Source of the DNA: PALSA-505 sp036495485
GTDB taxonomy: Bacteria > Actinomycetota > Actinomycetes > Streptosporangiales > Streptosporangiaceae
DNA: 24,262 bases
Direction: 5' to 3'
NCBI GenBank assembly: GCA_036495485.1
Contig: DASXMU010000052.1
Location: forward strand, 1-24,262
Under the pieces are notes generated by a model, which saw nothing but the letters and a program-made list of their open reading frames with translations, searched no databases and had not been told where the DNA came from. The translations under genes and the position numbers were made by a program. How positions within the stretch are numbered: position 1 is the first letter of the stretch; each line of letters starts with the position of its first letter. Below are positions 1-6,717 of this stretch, in pieces.

Positions 1-638
1 TCGGCCATGACGTGCCACCCGACGTCGGCGTCCGGCTTCCTGAGCACGGTGGCGCCGGCGTCGATCAGCTGCTGCGGGTCGGTCACCGTGACATCCCAGT
101 GCACCCGGTTCTTCACCGTCTTGGGCTCGGGCACCGGGACGAAATCCATGGTCAGGATCGGCATGCCGGGCACGTCCTGCACGGTGGAATAGCCGCTGGA
201 GTGGTTCACGAGCCTGCCTCCGTACACCTCCGCCCACCAGCGCGCCTGCGCTTCGGCGTCCACGCTATCCACGACGAGGCTGTGCAGCAGGTCGCCCGGC
301 AGTTCGTTGTGCAGGAAGGCGCAGTACTCGCTGCCCTCGGGGTCGGCCATGACGGTCCAGCCGCGGCCGTCGCCCTCCGGCCTGACGATGCGCGACCCGA
401 GGTCCTGGAGGTCGGCGAGCCGCCCGGCGTAGATGTCGAGGTGAACGCGGTGCTTGACCGTCTTCGGCTCGGGCACCTTGTTGACCCAGATCGTGTGCTG
501 CGGCGTCCGGCCGGTGAGGAACCCGTCGCCGCCGTCCTGCATCTGCCAGGACAGGCCGAGCACCTGGGCCCAGAACGGCCCGATCGCGGCCGGGTCGGCG
601 GCATCGATGCACAAGTCCTTGAAGCGGGCAACAGTCAT
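1..638 (-). CDS. Two-domain VOC (glyoxalase-like) protein, 3'-truncated
   Basis: The frame starts at ATG 638 and runs off the left edge of the window, so about 212 residues are visible and the C-terminus is missing. Two tandem glyoxalase/bleomycin-resistance-like modules are seen. The first is residues 1 to about 112, beginning MTVARFKDLCIDAADP and ending in VMADPEGSEYCAF. The second starts near residue 115, and its last visible residues, WHVMA, mirror the end of the first module. Both modules carry the phrase VPEPKTVK followed by RVH and D, which supports internal duplication. Proteins of this type (Glyoxalase_6-like) are often annotated as VOC or glyoxalase family with unknown substrate; a specific reaction cannot be assigned. 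No Shine-Dalgarno precedes the ATG. A TAGGGT box at 650-645 ends 6 nt before it, suggesting a leaderless message. The gene is divergent from the methyltransferase. Confidence 0.85.
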   Translation of the reverse strand, partial: MTVARFKDLCIDAADPAAIGPFWAQVLGLSWQMQDGGDGFLTGRTPQHTIWVNKVPEPKTVKHRVHLDIYAGRLADLQDLGSRIVRPEGDGRGWTVMADPEGSEYCAFLHNELPGDLLHSLVVDSVDAEAQARWWAEVYGGRLVNHSSGYSTVQDVPGMPILTMDFVPVPEPKTVKNRVHWDVTVTDPQQLIDAGATVLRKPDADVGWHVMA

Positions 639-639
639 A

Positions 640-675
640 CCGGGACCCTATCCCGGCGCCGGGATAGGGTCCCGG
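640..675. promoter_or_regulatory. Perfect 36-bp palindrome with two mirrored -10 boxes
   Basis: Positions 640-657 are the exact reverse complement of 658-675. Each arm contains TAGGGT: on the minus strand at 650-645, ending 6 nt before the VOC ATG at 638, and on the plus strand at 665-670, 12 nt before the first possible methyltransferase GTG at 683. The element therefore looks like a symmetric divergent promoter with an operator built into it. No good -35 match is seen for either direction. Regulator unknown; it could also form a cruciform or a strong hairpin in RNA. Confidence 0.7.
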
Positions 676-682
676 CGTCGAG

Positions 683-1516
683 GTGGCGGTGACGCATCAT
701 GTGAGGATGACGCCAACGACACATCAGGCGGGCAGGAGCCCCGGCCGGTACGAGCGGCTGGGCCGGTCCTACCGGCAGACGCGGCGGCAGGATCCGCGGA
801 TCGCGGAGCGGATCTGGGCCGCTCTGGGCGATGCCGCCAGCGTGCTCAACGTCGGCGCGGGCACCGGCTCGTACGAGCCGGCCTGGCTGCGGGTGGCGGC
901 GATCGAGCCGGCCGACACGATGCTCAGGCAGCGACCGGCGACCGCGGCGCCGGCGGTCAAGGCGGTGGCCGAGGCCCTCCCGTTCGGAAAACAAAGCTTT
1001 GACGCCGCCATGGCCTTGCTGACCGTGCACCACTGGACCGACCCCGCACGCGGACTTGCCGAGCTTCGCCGGGTGGCGAGCCGGGTGGTCCTGCTGTGCT
1101 CGACGACCCTGACCAACGACCTGTGGCTGACCAGGGAGTACTTCCCGGCCATGGCGCGGCAGCGGCGGCCCCAGATCCAGGCCGAGGCTATCGCCGGGCA
1201 GTTCGGCGAGCTGGGCTGGCGGGTGCGGATCGAGACGGTGCCGCTCCCCCGCGACTGCCTCGACGGATTCGGCGAGGCGTTCTGGGCCAGGCCCCACGCG
1301 TACCTGGATCCCGCCGTGCGCGCCGGGATGTCGGCGTTCGCCCTGCTCACCGACGCGGAGCGGCGGCCGGGCCTGGAACGATTGGCGGCCGACCTCGCGT
1401 CCGGCGCGTGGCAGGCCAGGCACGGCAACCTGGCCGACCTCGCCGAGCTTGACTGCGGCCACCGGCTGCTGGTGGCCGACCGGGTGACGCGGAGCGTCAG
1501 AGGCGGCGGTACATGA
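683..1516 (+). CDS. Class I SAM-dependent methyltransferase
   Basis: A 277-residue protein from GTG 683. Motif I of the Rossmann methyltransferase fold is clear at residues 54-66 (VLNVGAGTGSYEP), followed by an acidic strand end (AAIEPADTML), the DAAMALLTVHHW stretch (motif IV region) and LAELRRVASRVVLL (motif V region). It resembles the UbiE/ubiquinone-type or small-molecule methyltransferases; the substrate cannot be inferred. The start is uncertain: GTG 683, GTG 701 and ATG 707 are in frame. ATG 707 has GTGAGG touching it, while GTG 683 would leave only a very short leader behind the TAGGGT box at 665-670. The last 20 bases overlap the convergent acetyltransferase gene. Confidence 0.9.
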   Translation: MAVTHHVRMTPTTHQAGRSPGRYERLGRSYRQTRRQDPRIAERIWAALGDAASVLNVGAGTGSYEPAWLRVAAIEPADTMLRQRPATAAPAVKAVAEALPFGKQSFDAAMALLTVHHWTDPARGLAELRRVASRVVLLCSTTLTNDLWLTREYFPAMARQRRPQIQAEAIAGQFGELGWRVRIETVPLPRDCLDGFGEAFWARPHAYLDPAVRAGMSAFALLTDAERRPGLERLAADLASGAWQARHGNLADLAELDCGHRLLVADRVTRSVRGGGT

Positions 1517-1982
1517 CGTGCAGCCCGACGTACCCGTGCACCGGGTGCCTGAAGCCCTCCGGCACGGTGGCCAGGATCTCGAAGCCCACGGACTGCCACA
1601 GCCGCACCGCCCGGGTGTTGGTCTCCACCACGGCGTTGAACACCATGGCCCGGTATCCGTCCGCGCGCGCCTGCTCCAGCACGTGCCCGGCCAGCGCGCG
1701 GCCGACGCCGCGTCCCGCGCAGCCGGGATCCACCATGAAGCCGGCGCTGGCGATATGCGCTCCAGGTCCGCCGTGGTTGGGCCCGCTCTCCGCGGTGCCC
1801 AGCACAGTGCCCTGGTCGACGGCGACCACACAGCGGGCCGGCCGCCCGCGCAGCCAGTACCCGCGGGCGTCCTCCTCCGAGATGCCGGGGTCCCAGGAGA
1901 ACGTCTCGCCGGCTGCGGCGATGGGTTGCATGAAGGCCCAGATGGCCGGCCAGTCATCGGGAGTAGCGGCCCTGATCAGCAC
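1497..1982 (-). CDS. GNAT-family N-acetyltransferase
   Basis: A 161-residue single-domain GNAT protein, usual length for the fold. It begins with the typical strand LIRAATPDDWPAIWAF. The acetyl-CoA pyrophosphate loop RGVGRA lies at residues 91-96, preceded by GFMVDPGCAG, and NTRAVRLWQSVGFE is the usual C-terminal helix and strand. The overall pattern is closest to phosphinothricin or L-amino-acid N-acetyltransferase-like members, but the substrate is not determinable. Start is GTG 1982. There is no Shine-Dalgarno, but TAGGCT at 1996-1991 ends 8 nt before it, so the mRNA may be leaderless. Its 3' end overlaps the methyltransferase by 20 bp with no terminator between them, so read-through antisense RNA is possible. 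Confidence 0.9.
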   Translation of the reverse strand: MLIRAATPDDWPAIWAFMQPIAAAGETFSWDPGISEEDARGYWLRGRPARCVVAVDQGTVLGTAESGPNHGGPGAHIASAGFMVDPGCAGRGVGRALAGHVLEQARADGYRAMVFNAVVETNTRAVRLWQSVGFEILATVPEGFRHPVHGYVGLHVMYRRL

Positions 1983-1990
1983 GGGCCGCG

Positions 1991-1996
1991 AGCCTA
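1991..1996 (-). promoter_or_regulatory. Probable -10 box (TAGGCT), leaderless start
   Basis: TAGGCT on the minus strand is separated by 8 nt from GTG 1982 of the acetyltransferase. It fits the actinobacterial TAnnnT -10 consensus; no convincing -35 was found. Confidence 0.5.
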
Positions 1997-2171
1997 GTCA
2001 GCCGCGCGGCCAGAGCACAAATGAGTTAGGCGACTCGGATACGCAGCGTGAGGCCGGCGTTACGGGAGCGCAAGTCCGCAGGCGGCGCCGACGGCGCTGC
2101 GGAATACTGTGGGCACGTTCCGCCTGCCACCGGGCAAACCCGGCCTGGTCGGCGGCTCAGGAGGGTCAGTG

Positions 2172-3803
2172 ATGCAACTCTCACCGTCCGCGCATGCCGA
2201 CACGTTCTGCCGGGACAACCTCCCGCCCGACGGCCAGTGGCCCGCGTTCTCCTTCCCGCTGCCGGAGCTGCGCTACCCCGACCGGCTCAACTGCGCCGCC
2301 GAGCTGATCGACGCCACGGTCCAGCGGTACGGCGCGGGGCGGCCGTGCCTGCTGTCGTCTTCGGGTGACTGGAGCTACGGCGACCTGCTGATCGCGGCCA
2401 ACCGGGTGGCCAGGGTGCTGACCGAGGACTTCGGCATCGTGCCGGGCAACCGGGTGCTGCTGCGCGGGCCGAACGCCCCGTGGCTGGTGGCCTGCTGGGC
2501 CGGCGTGATCAAGGCGGGCGCGGTCGCGGTGACCACGATGCCACTGCTGCGGGCCGGCGAGATCGCGACGATCGGCGAGATCGCCCGGCCGGTGCTGGCC
2601 CTGTGCGACCACCGGTTCACCTGGGATCTGACCAGCGCCGAGGTCCCCGGCATGACGGTCGTGAAGTACGGCACGAGCCAGCCCGACGACCTCATCCAGC
2701 TCGCGGGCAGCAAGCCCGGCGACCATACGGCTGTCGCGACGGCCGCCGACGACGTGGCGCTGATCGCCTTCACCTCGGGCACGACCGGCAGGCCGAAGGC
2801 GACCATGCACTTCCACCGCGATGTGCTGGCCATCGCCGACACGTTCTCGGCCCGGGTGCTGCGGCCGGCCGCCGACGACGTGTTCACCGGCACGCCGCCG
2901 CTCGCCTTCACCTACGGGCTCGGCGGCGCGGTGGTGTTCCCGCTGCGCGCGGGCGCGTCCACGCTGCTGGTAGAGAAGCCCGCCCCCGATGACCTGGCCG
3001 CGCAGATCGCCGCGCGGAACGTCACCGTCTGCTTCACCGCGCCGACCGGCTACCGGTCGATGCTCGCGTCCGGGCAGGCCGCCCAGCTGCGCGGGCTGCG
3101 GCATGCCGTCTCGGCGGGCGAGCACCTGCCGGCCAGTACCTGGCAGGCGTTCTACGCCGCGACCGGCGTCCGGATCATCGACGGGATCGGCAGCACCGAG
3201 ATGCTGCACATCTTCATCTCCGCCTCCGGCGACGACATCGTGCCGGGCTCGACCGGCAAGGCGGTGCCCGGGTACACGGCCGCGGTGCTCGACGACAAGG
3301 GCGTCCCTGTCCCGGACGGAACGATCGGCAGGCTCGCGGTGAAGGGGCCGACCGGCTGCCGGTACCTGGCCGATGACCGGCAGCGCAGCTACGTCCAGGA
3401 CGGCTGGAACCTCACCGGCGACACGTACCTGCGCGATCCCCAGGGCTACTACTGGTACCAGGCCCGGTCCGACGACATCATCGTCTCGGCCGGCTACAAC
3501 ATCGCCGGCCCGGAGATTGAGGAGGCGCTGCTGCTGCATCCCGACGTGGCCGAGTGCGGGGTGGTCGGCGTCCCCGACGAGACGCGCGGGCAGGTCGTCA
3601 CGGCGTACGTGGTGCTGCGCGGCGGGGTCGCGGCCAGCGAATCCACCGCCGCCGAGCTGCAGGACTTCGTCAAGCAGCAGATCGCGCCGTACAAGTACCC
3701 CCGGCAGGTCAGGTTCCTGTCCGCGCTGCCGCGGACGACGACCGGGAAGCTGCAGCGGTTCCGGCTGCGCGAGGACGGGGGGCCCGGCAGCACCGGTGCT
3801 TGA
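2172..3803 (+). CDS. Acyl/aryl-CoA ligase (AMP-forming, benzoate-CoA ligase-like)
   Basis: A 543-residue ANL-superfamily enzyme expected to activate a carboxylic acid with ATP to an acyl-adenylate and then form the CoA thioester. The P-loop-like motif TSGTTGRPK is at residues 201-209. IDGIGSTEMLHIF corresponds to the A5 region, NLTGDTYLRDPQGYYWYQARSDDII contains the A7 aspartate, GYNIAGPEIE is the A8 hinge, and K526 in TTTGKLQR is the expected catalytic lysine. The layout resembles benzoate- and 2-aminobenzoate-CoA ligases, but the acid used is not known. Start ATG 2172 follows AGGAGGG at 2159-2165 with ideal spacing; GTG 2169 also lies in frame. A TACTGT at 2105-2110 is a possible -10. The stop overlaps the start of rlmA, so the two are probably cotranscribed. 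Confidence 0.92.
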   Translation: MQLSPSAHADTFCRDNLPPDGQWPAFSFPLPELRYPDRLNCAAELIDATVQRYGAGRPCLLSSSGDWSYGDLLIAANRVARVLTEDFGIVPGNRVLLRGPNAPWLVACWAGVIKAGAVAVTTMPLLRAGEIATIGEIARPVLALCDHRFTWDLTSAEVPGMTVVKYGTSQPDDLIQLAGSKPGDHTAVATAADDVALIAFTSGTTGRPKATMHFHRDVLAIADTFSARVLRPAADDVFTGTPPLAFTYGLGGAVVFPLRAGASTLLVEKPAPDDLAAQIAARNVTVCFTAPTGYRSMLASGQAAQLRGLRHAVSAGEHLPASTWQAFYAATGVRIIDGIGSTEMLHIFISASGDDIVPGSTGKAVPGYTAAVLDDKGVPVPDGTIGRLAVKGPTGCRYLADDRQRSYVQDGWNLTGDTYLRDPQGYYWYQARSDDIIVSAGYNIAGPEIEEALLLHPDVAECGVVGVPDETRGQVVTAYVVLRGGVAASESTAAELQDFVKQQIAPYKYPRQVRFLSALPRTTTGKLQRFRLREDGGPGSTGA

Positions 3804-4707
3804 TGACATCGTCCGGTACCTTCGGTGCCCGTATTGCGCCGGCGGCCTGGTCCGCGCCGGGGCGGCGCTGAACTGCCCGGCCGGGCACTCGTTTGACATC
3901 GCGCGGCAGGGCTACGCCAGCCTCTTGCCGCCGGGCGCGTCGGGCGGTGCGGCCGGGGCGCGGGGCGCCGGCGGTGACACCGCGGCCATGGTGCAGGCGC
4001 GGTCGGACTTCCTGGCCGCGGGGCACTTCGCCGGGCTGGCGGTCAAGGTGGCCGAGGTGGCGGCCGCAGCGGCCGGCGTTGCGGGCGGCGGGACGGCGGA
4101 CGGCGACATGGGTGACGGTCGAGGTGGCGGCTGCGTGGTCGATTGCGGCGCGGGGACCGGCTACTACCTGGCCCGGCTGCTGGACGCGCGGCCCGGGCAG
4201 GCCGGCATCGCGCTGGAGCGGTCCAGGTACGCGCTGCGCCGGGCGGCGCGCGCGCACGAGCGGGCCGGCGCGGTGGCCTGTGACGTGTGGCAGGGCCTGC
4301 CGGTCGCGACGGCCGCGGCGGCGGTGGCGATCAACGTGTTCGCCCCGCGCAACGGGGCCGAGCTGCACCGGATCCTGCGGCCTGGCGGGCTGCTGCTGGT
4401 CGTCACCCCGGACCAGAACCACCTGCGCGAGCTGACCGCGGCGCTCGGCCTGCTGGCGGTGGACGAGCGCAAGGACGAGCGGATCCGCCGGGAACTGGGC
4501 CCGTACTTCGGCCTCGAGACGAGCCGCGGCTACCGGACGACCATGAAGCTGAGCCGCGCGGACGTGCTGGCCGCCGCCCTGATGGGTCCGAGTGCCTGGC
4601 ACACCGGGGCGAGCGACCTGGCCGCCCGCGCCGCCGAGCTGCCCGAGCCGGTACCCGTCACGCTGTCGGTGACCCTGTCGGCCTTCCGCCGCGGCGGCGC
4701 CCGCTGA
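3796..4707 (+). CDS. rlmA: 23S rRNA guanine-N1 methyltransferase, RlmA family
   Basis: A 303-residue protein from GTG 3796, which lies inside the last codons of the ligase gene (8-nt overlap, suggesting translational coupling). It matches the RlmA/TlrB plan. An N-terminal zinc finger has C11, C14, C27 and H31 (CPYC then CPAGH). The signature FDIARQGYASLLPP follows, then GDTAAMVQARSDFLAAGHF, SAM motif I VVDCGAGTGYY, and the INVFAPRNGAELHRILRPGG strand typical of the family. Known members methylate N1 of G745 or G748 in helix 35 of 23S rRNA in the nascent peptide exit tunnel, and RlmA(II)/TlrB contributes to tylosin resistance. Which guanine is used here cannot be told. A Gly/Ala-rich insertion near residues 50-60 and 90-110 is longer than in E. 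coli RlmA. Confidence 0.88.
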   Translation: MLDDIVRYLRCPYCAGGLVRAGAALNCPAGHSFDIARQGYASLLPPGASGGAAGARGAGGDTAAMVQARSDFLAAGHFAGLAVKVAEVAAAAAGVAGGGTADGDMGDGRGGGCVVDCGAGTGYYLARLLDARPGQAGIALERSRYALRRAARAHERAGAVACDVWQGLPVATAAAAVAINVFAPRNGAELHRILRPGGLLLVVTPDQNHLRELTAALGLLAVDERKDERIRRELGPYFGLETSRGYRTTMKLSRADVLAAALMGPSAWHTGASDLAARAAELPEPVPVTLSVTLSAFRRGGAR

Positions 4708-4723
4708 TCCGGGTGGCGCTGGC

Positions 4724-5383
4724 ATGGAACCCGCGCCCTGGTCCGGACAGGATAGGGATGTGGAGCCGGATCAGCGGGACCGGGTGCGTGCCGGGGACAC
4801 GGCCGCGTTCGAGGCGCTCTTCGAGCGGTATGCCGCAAGCGTCTACAACCATGCGTTCCGGCTGACCGGCAGCTGGTCGACAGCCGAAGAGGTCGTCTCG
4901 CTGACGTTCCTCGAGGCGTGGCGGCTGCGGGGGGCGGTGCACGCCGACGGCGGGTCGCTCCAGCCCTGGCTGCTCGGGATCACGGTCAACGTGGCCCGCA
5001 ACGTCAGGCGGGCGGCCCGCCGGCATCAGGCCGCCATGAGCAGGCTGCCGCCGCCGCCCGCGGTCCCGGACTTCGCGGAGGAGCTGGCCGGCCGTCTTGA
5101 CGACGAGGCCATGGTGGCGGCGACGCGCACCGCCGTGGCCGGGCTGCGCCCGCGGGAGCGGGAGGTGCTCGCGCTGTGCGTGTGGTCCGGGCTGGACTAC
5201 GCCACGGCCGCCGAGACGCTGGGCGTGCCGGTGGGCACGGTCCGCTCCCGGCTGTCGCGGGCCCGCAGGAGGCTGCAGAAGCTCGCCGCAGCTTCGACTC
5301 CGGCTTCAGCGCCTGGCCAGCCGAAAAGCGCACGGCCGAGGGAGGACAGCTCCGATGAGCAGCAGCAACGATCACCGATCTGA
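4724..5383 (+). CDS. ECF-type RNA polymerase sigma factor
   Basis: A 219-residue sigma-70 family protein with only regions 2 and 4, as in ECF sigmas. Region 2 spans about residues 24-99 (DTAAFEALFERY, then TAEEVVSLTFLEAW and LLGITVNVARNVRR). Region 4 spans about 133-186 (GLRPREREVLALCVWSGLDYATAAETLGV and the recognition helix GTVRSRLSRARRRL). ATG 4724 follows GGGTGG at a 7-nt spacing, 16 nt after the rlmA stop; GTG 4760 is an alternative start. The last 29 bases overlap the next gene, which encodes a membrane-anchored protein, the usual partner position for ECF regulation. The target promoters are unknown. The C-terminal 30 residues are polar and low-complexity, outside region 4. Confidence 0.93.
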   Translation: MEPAPWSGQDRDVEPDQRDRVRAGDTAAFEALFERYAASVYNHAFRLTGSWSTAEEVVSLTFLEAWRLRGAVHADGGSLQPWLLGITVNVARNVRRAARRHQAAMSRLPPPPAVPDFAEELAGRLDDEAMVAATRTAVAGLRPREREVLALCVWSGLDYATAAETLGVPVGTVRSRLSRARRRLQKLAAASTPASAPGQPKSARPREDSSDEQQQRSPI

Positions 5384-6209
5384 GGTCGCAGAGCTGGCCC
5401 GGCTGCTGCCGCCCCCGGCAGAGCGGGATCTGCCGCCCAGTCGTCAGCGGGTCATCGGCGCGCACCTGATGAGCGAGTTCCGCGAGGCGCGGCCGGCGGA
5501 CAGCACGCGCAGGTCAGGGCTCGTCGTCCTGGCCGCCGCTGCGGCCACCGTGCTGACCGTAATTGCGGGCGTGACGATCGGCAGCGCGGTGACGAGTTCC
5601 CCTCCGCCTCTCCCGCGAAAGGCGGTAACTGCACTCCCCGGGGGAAAGCAGCAAAACTCGATCACCGGAGGATCACCGAGCTCGCGGCTCCCGGAGTCCG
5701 CGGGCATCACCACGCTGGCGGGTATGACGCGGATCATCGCCGGGACCGCTCCCCTGTGGGGGTTCAAGGAAGGCACCGGCCCGTACTCCGGCCGCAGTCT
5801 CGGCCTGCTCGGCTCGCTGCAGCAGTGCTGGGTGCTCACGTCGGCAATCATGAGGCTCGGCCCGCTCACCCACGGGCTGCCGATGCCGCTGCCGCTCTGG
5901 TTCGCGACCAGTCACCCCGGCCCGGCCCAGGTCTGCGACGAGGTGTGGGCGTTCGCCAACTCCTGGGCTCCGGTCAAGGTCCTCAGGAATCCGGAGTACA
6001 CCGGCTCTGGGACGCCGGGCACCATCACGCTGCGGACCGGATCTATTGATCATGGTCTCGCGTGGCAGGTCGACAGCGCCGCCAACGGCGGGATGAGCGA
6101 ATTCCGCTTCGAGTGGGCTCAGGGCATGCACCTGGCCGACGTCAGCGTGATCGGAGCGGACCTGACCCTGGCCCAGGCCCGCGGGATCGCCCTGAAAGTA
6201 CGCGCCTGA
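5355..6209 (+). CDS. Membrane-anchored sigma-linked protein (CU044_5270-like)
   Basis: A 284-residue protein from ATG 5355, which has GGAGG at 5341-5345 and starts inside the sigma factor gene. The cytoplasmic N-terminus, residues 1-52, contains LARLLPPPAERDLPPSRQRVIGAHLM. This resembles the N-terminal pattern of the CU044_5270 family often found beside actinobacterial ECF sigma factors. One transmembrane segment lies at about 54-79 (Ala/Val-rich), followed by an extracytoplasmic domain of about 200 residues with no domain I recognise (GLLGSLQQCWVLTSAIM, VCDEVWAFANSWAPV). No H-x3-C-x2-C zinc anti-sigma motif is present. It is inferred to regulate or sense for the upstream sigma factor from position and topology only. 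Two cysteines, in QQCW and QVCDE, could pair outside the cell. Confidence 0.75.
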   Translation: MSSSNDHRSEVAELARLLPPPAERDLPPSRQRVIGAHLMSEFREARPADSTRRSGLVVLAAAAATVLTVIAGVTIGSAVTSSPPPLPRKAVTALPGGKQQNSITGGSPSSRLPESAGITTLAGMTRIIAGTAPLWGFKEGTGPYSGRSLGLLGSLQQCWVLTSAIMRLGPLTHGLPMPLPLWFATSHPGPAQVCDEVWAFANSWAPVKVLRNPEYTGSGTPGTITLRTGSIDHGLAWQVDSAANGGMSEFRFEWAQGMHLADVSVIGADLTLAQARGIALKVRA

Positions 6210-6218
6210 CAAGGAGCG

Positions 6219-6704
6219 CTACCGGTCGTGGACCAGGTCGGTGCGCTCGTTGTCGCCGGCGGGCGGGCCGCCGACCGGCTCGTGCCACACCCAGGTGCGG
6301 TAGCTCCAGAACCTGAACAGCGTCGCGATCATGATCCCGATGAGGTACGCGACGTTGAGCAGGACCTTGTCGGTGACGCCGAAGCCGTACTTGGCGATCG
6401 ACGCGCAGGCGTACTGGATCAGCGCGCCGACCGCGTTCAGCCCGAAGAAGATGATGGTCTCGCGGGTGGTGCTGTACCCGGCCCGGTGCCGGAAGGTCCA
6501 GTACTTGTTGCCGGTGAAGGTGACCACCGCGGCCACCCCGGTGGCCAGGGCGTTGGCGGTGAACAGGCCAACCCCCGCGTTGAAGTGCAGCAGGTTGAAG
6601 CCGATCTCGGTCACGATGAAGCCGACCGCGCCGACCACGCCAAACTTCGCCATCTCGTGGATGAGATGCCTGAACCGCGCCACGAGCTTGCGAACCCACG
6701 TCAT
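6219..6704 (-). CDS. GtrA family membrane protein
   Basis: A 161-residue protein with four predicted membrane helices at about residues 20-40, 46-66, 83-105 and 115-135. It carries the family hallmarks NKYWTFRHR between helices 2 and 3 and LFRFWSYRTWVW after helix 4. GtrA/DPMS-type proteins are thought to move or flip polyprenyl-linked sugars for cell-wall or glycan modification; the partner glycosyltransferase is not in this window. ATG 6704 is preceded by GGAGG with 7-nt spacing, 13 nt after the RNase J stop, so it is most likely the last gene of the dapA-rnj operon. It ends 9 bp from the convergent sigma-linked gene, with no clear terminator. Confidence 0.9.
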   Translation of the reverse strand: MTWVRKLVARFRHLIHEMAKFGVVGAVGFIVTEIGFNLLHFNAGVGLFTANALATGVAAVVTFTGNKYWTFRHRAGYSTTRETIIFFGLNAVGALIQYACASIAKYGFGVTDKVLLNVAYLIGIMIATLFRFWSYRTWVWHEPVGGPPAGDNERTDLVHDR

Positions 6705-6717
6705 CCAATTGCCTCCG

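Noticed and set aside
635..1957. Long minus-strand open frame (440 codons) over the methyltransferase
   Set aside because: It is antisense to a well-supported enzyme, rich in Arg/Pro/Gly/His, without domain patterns; such frames arise from high G+C third-position bias.
2181..3899. 572-codon minus-strand frame over the CoA ligase
   Set aside because: Mirror of a gene with all ANL motifs; composition is shadow-like (Gly, Arg, His, Val).
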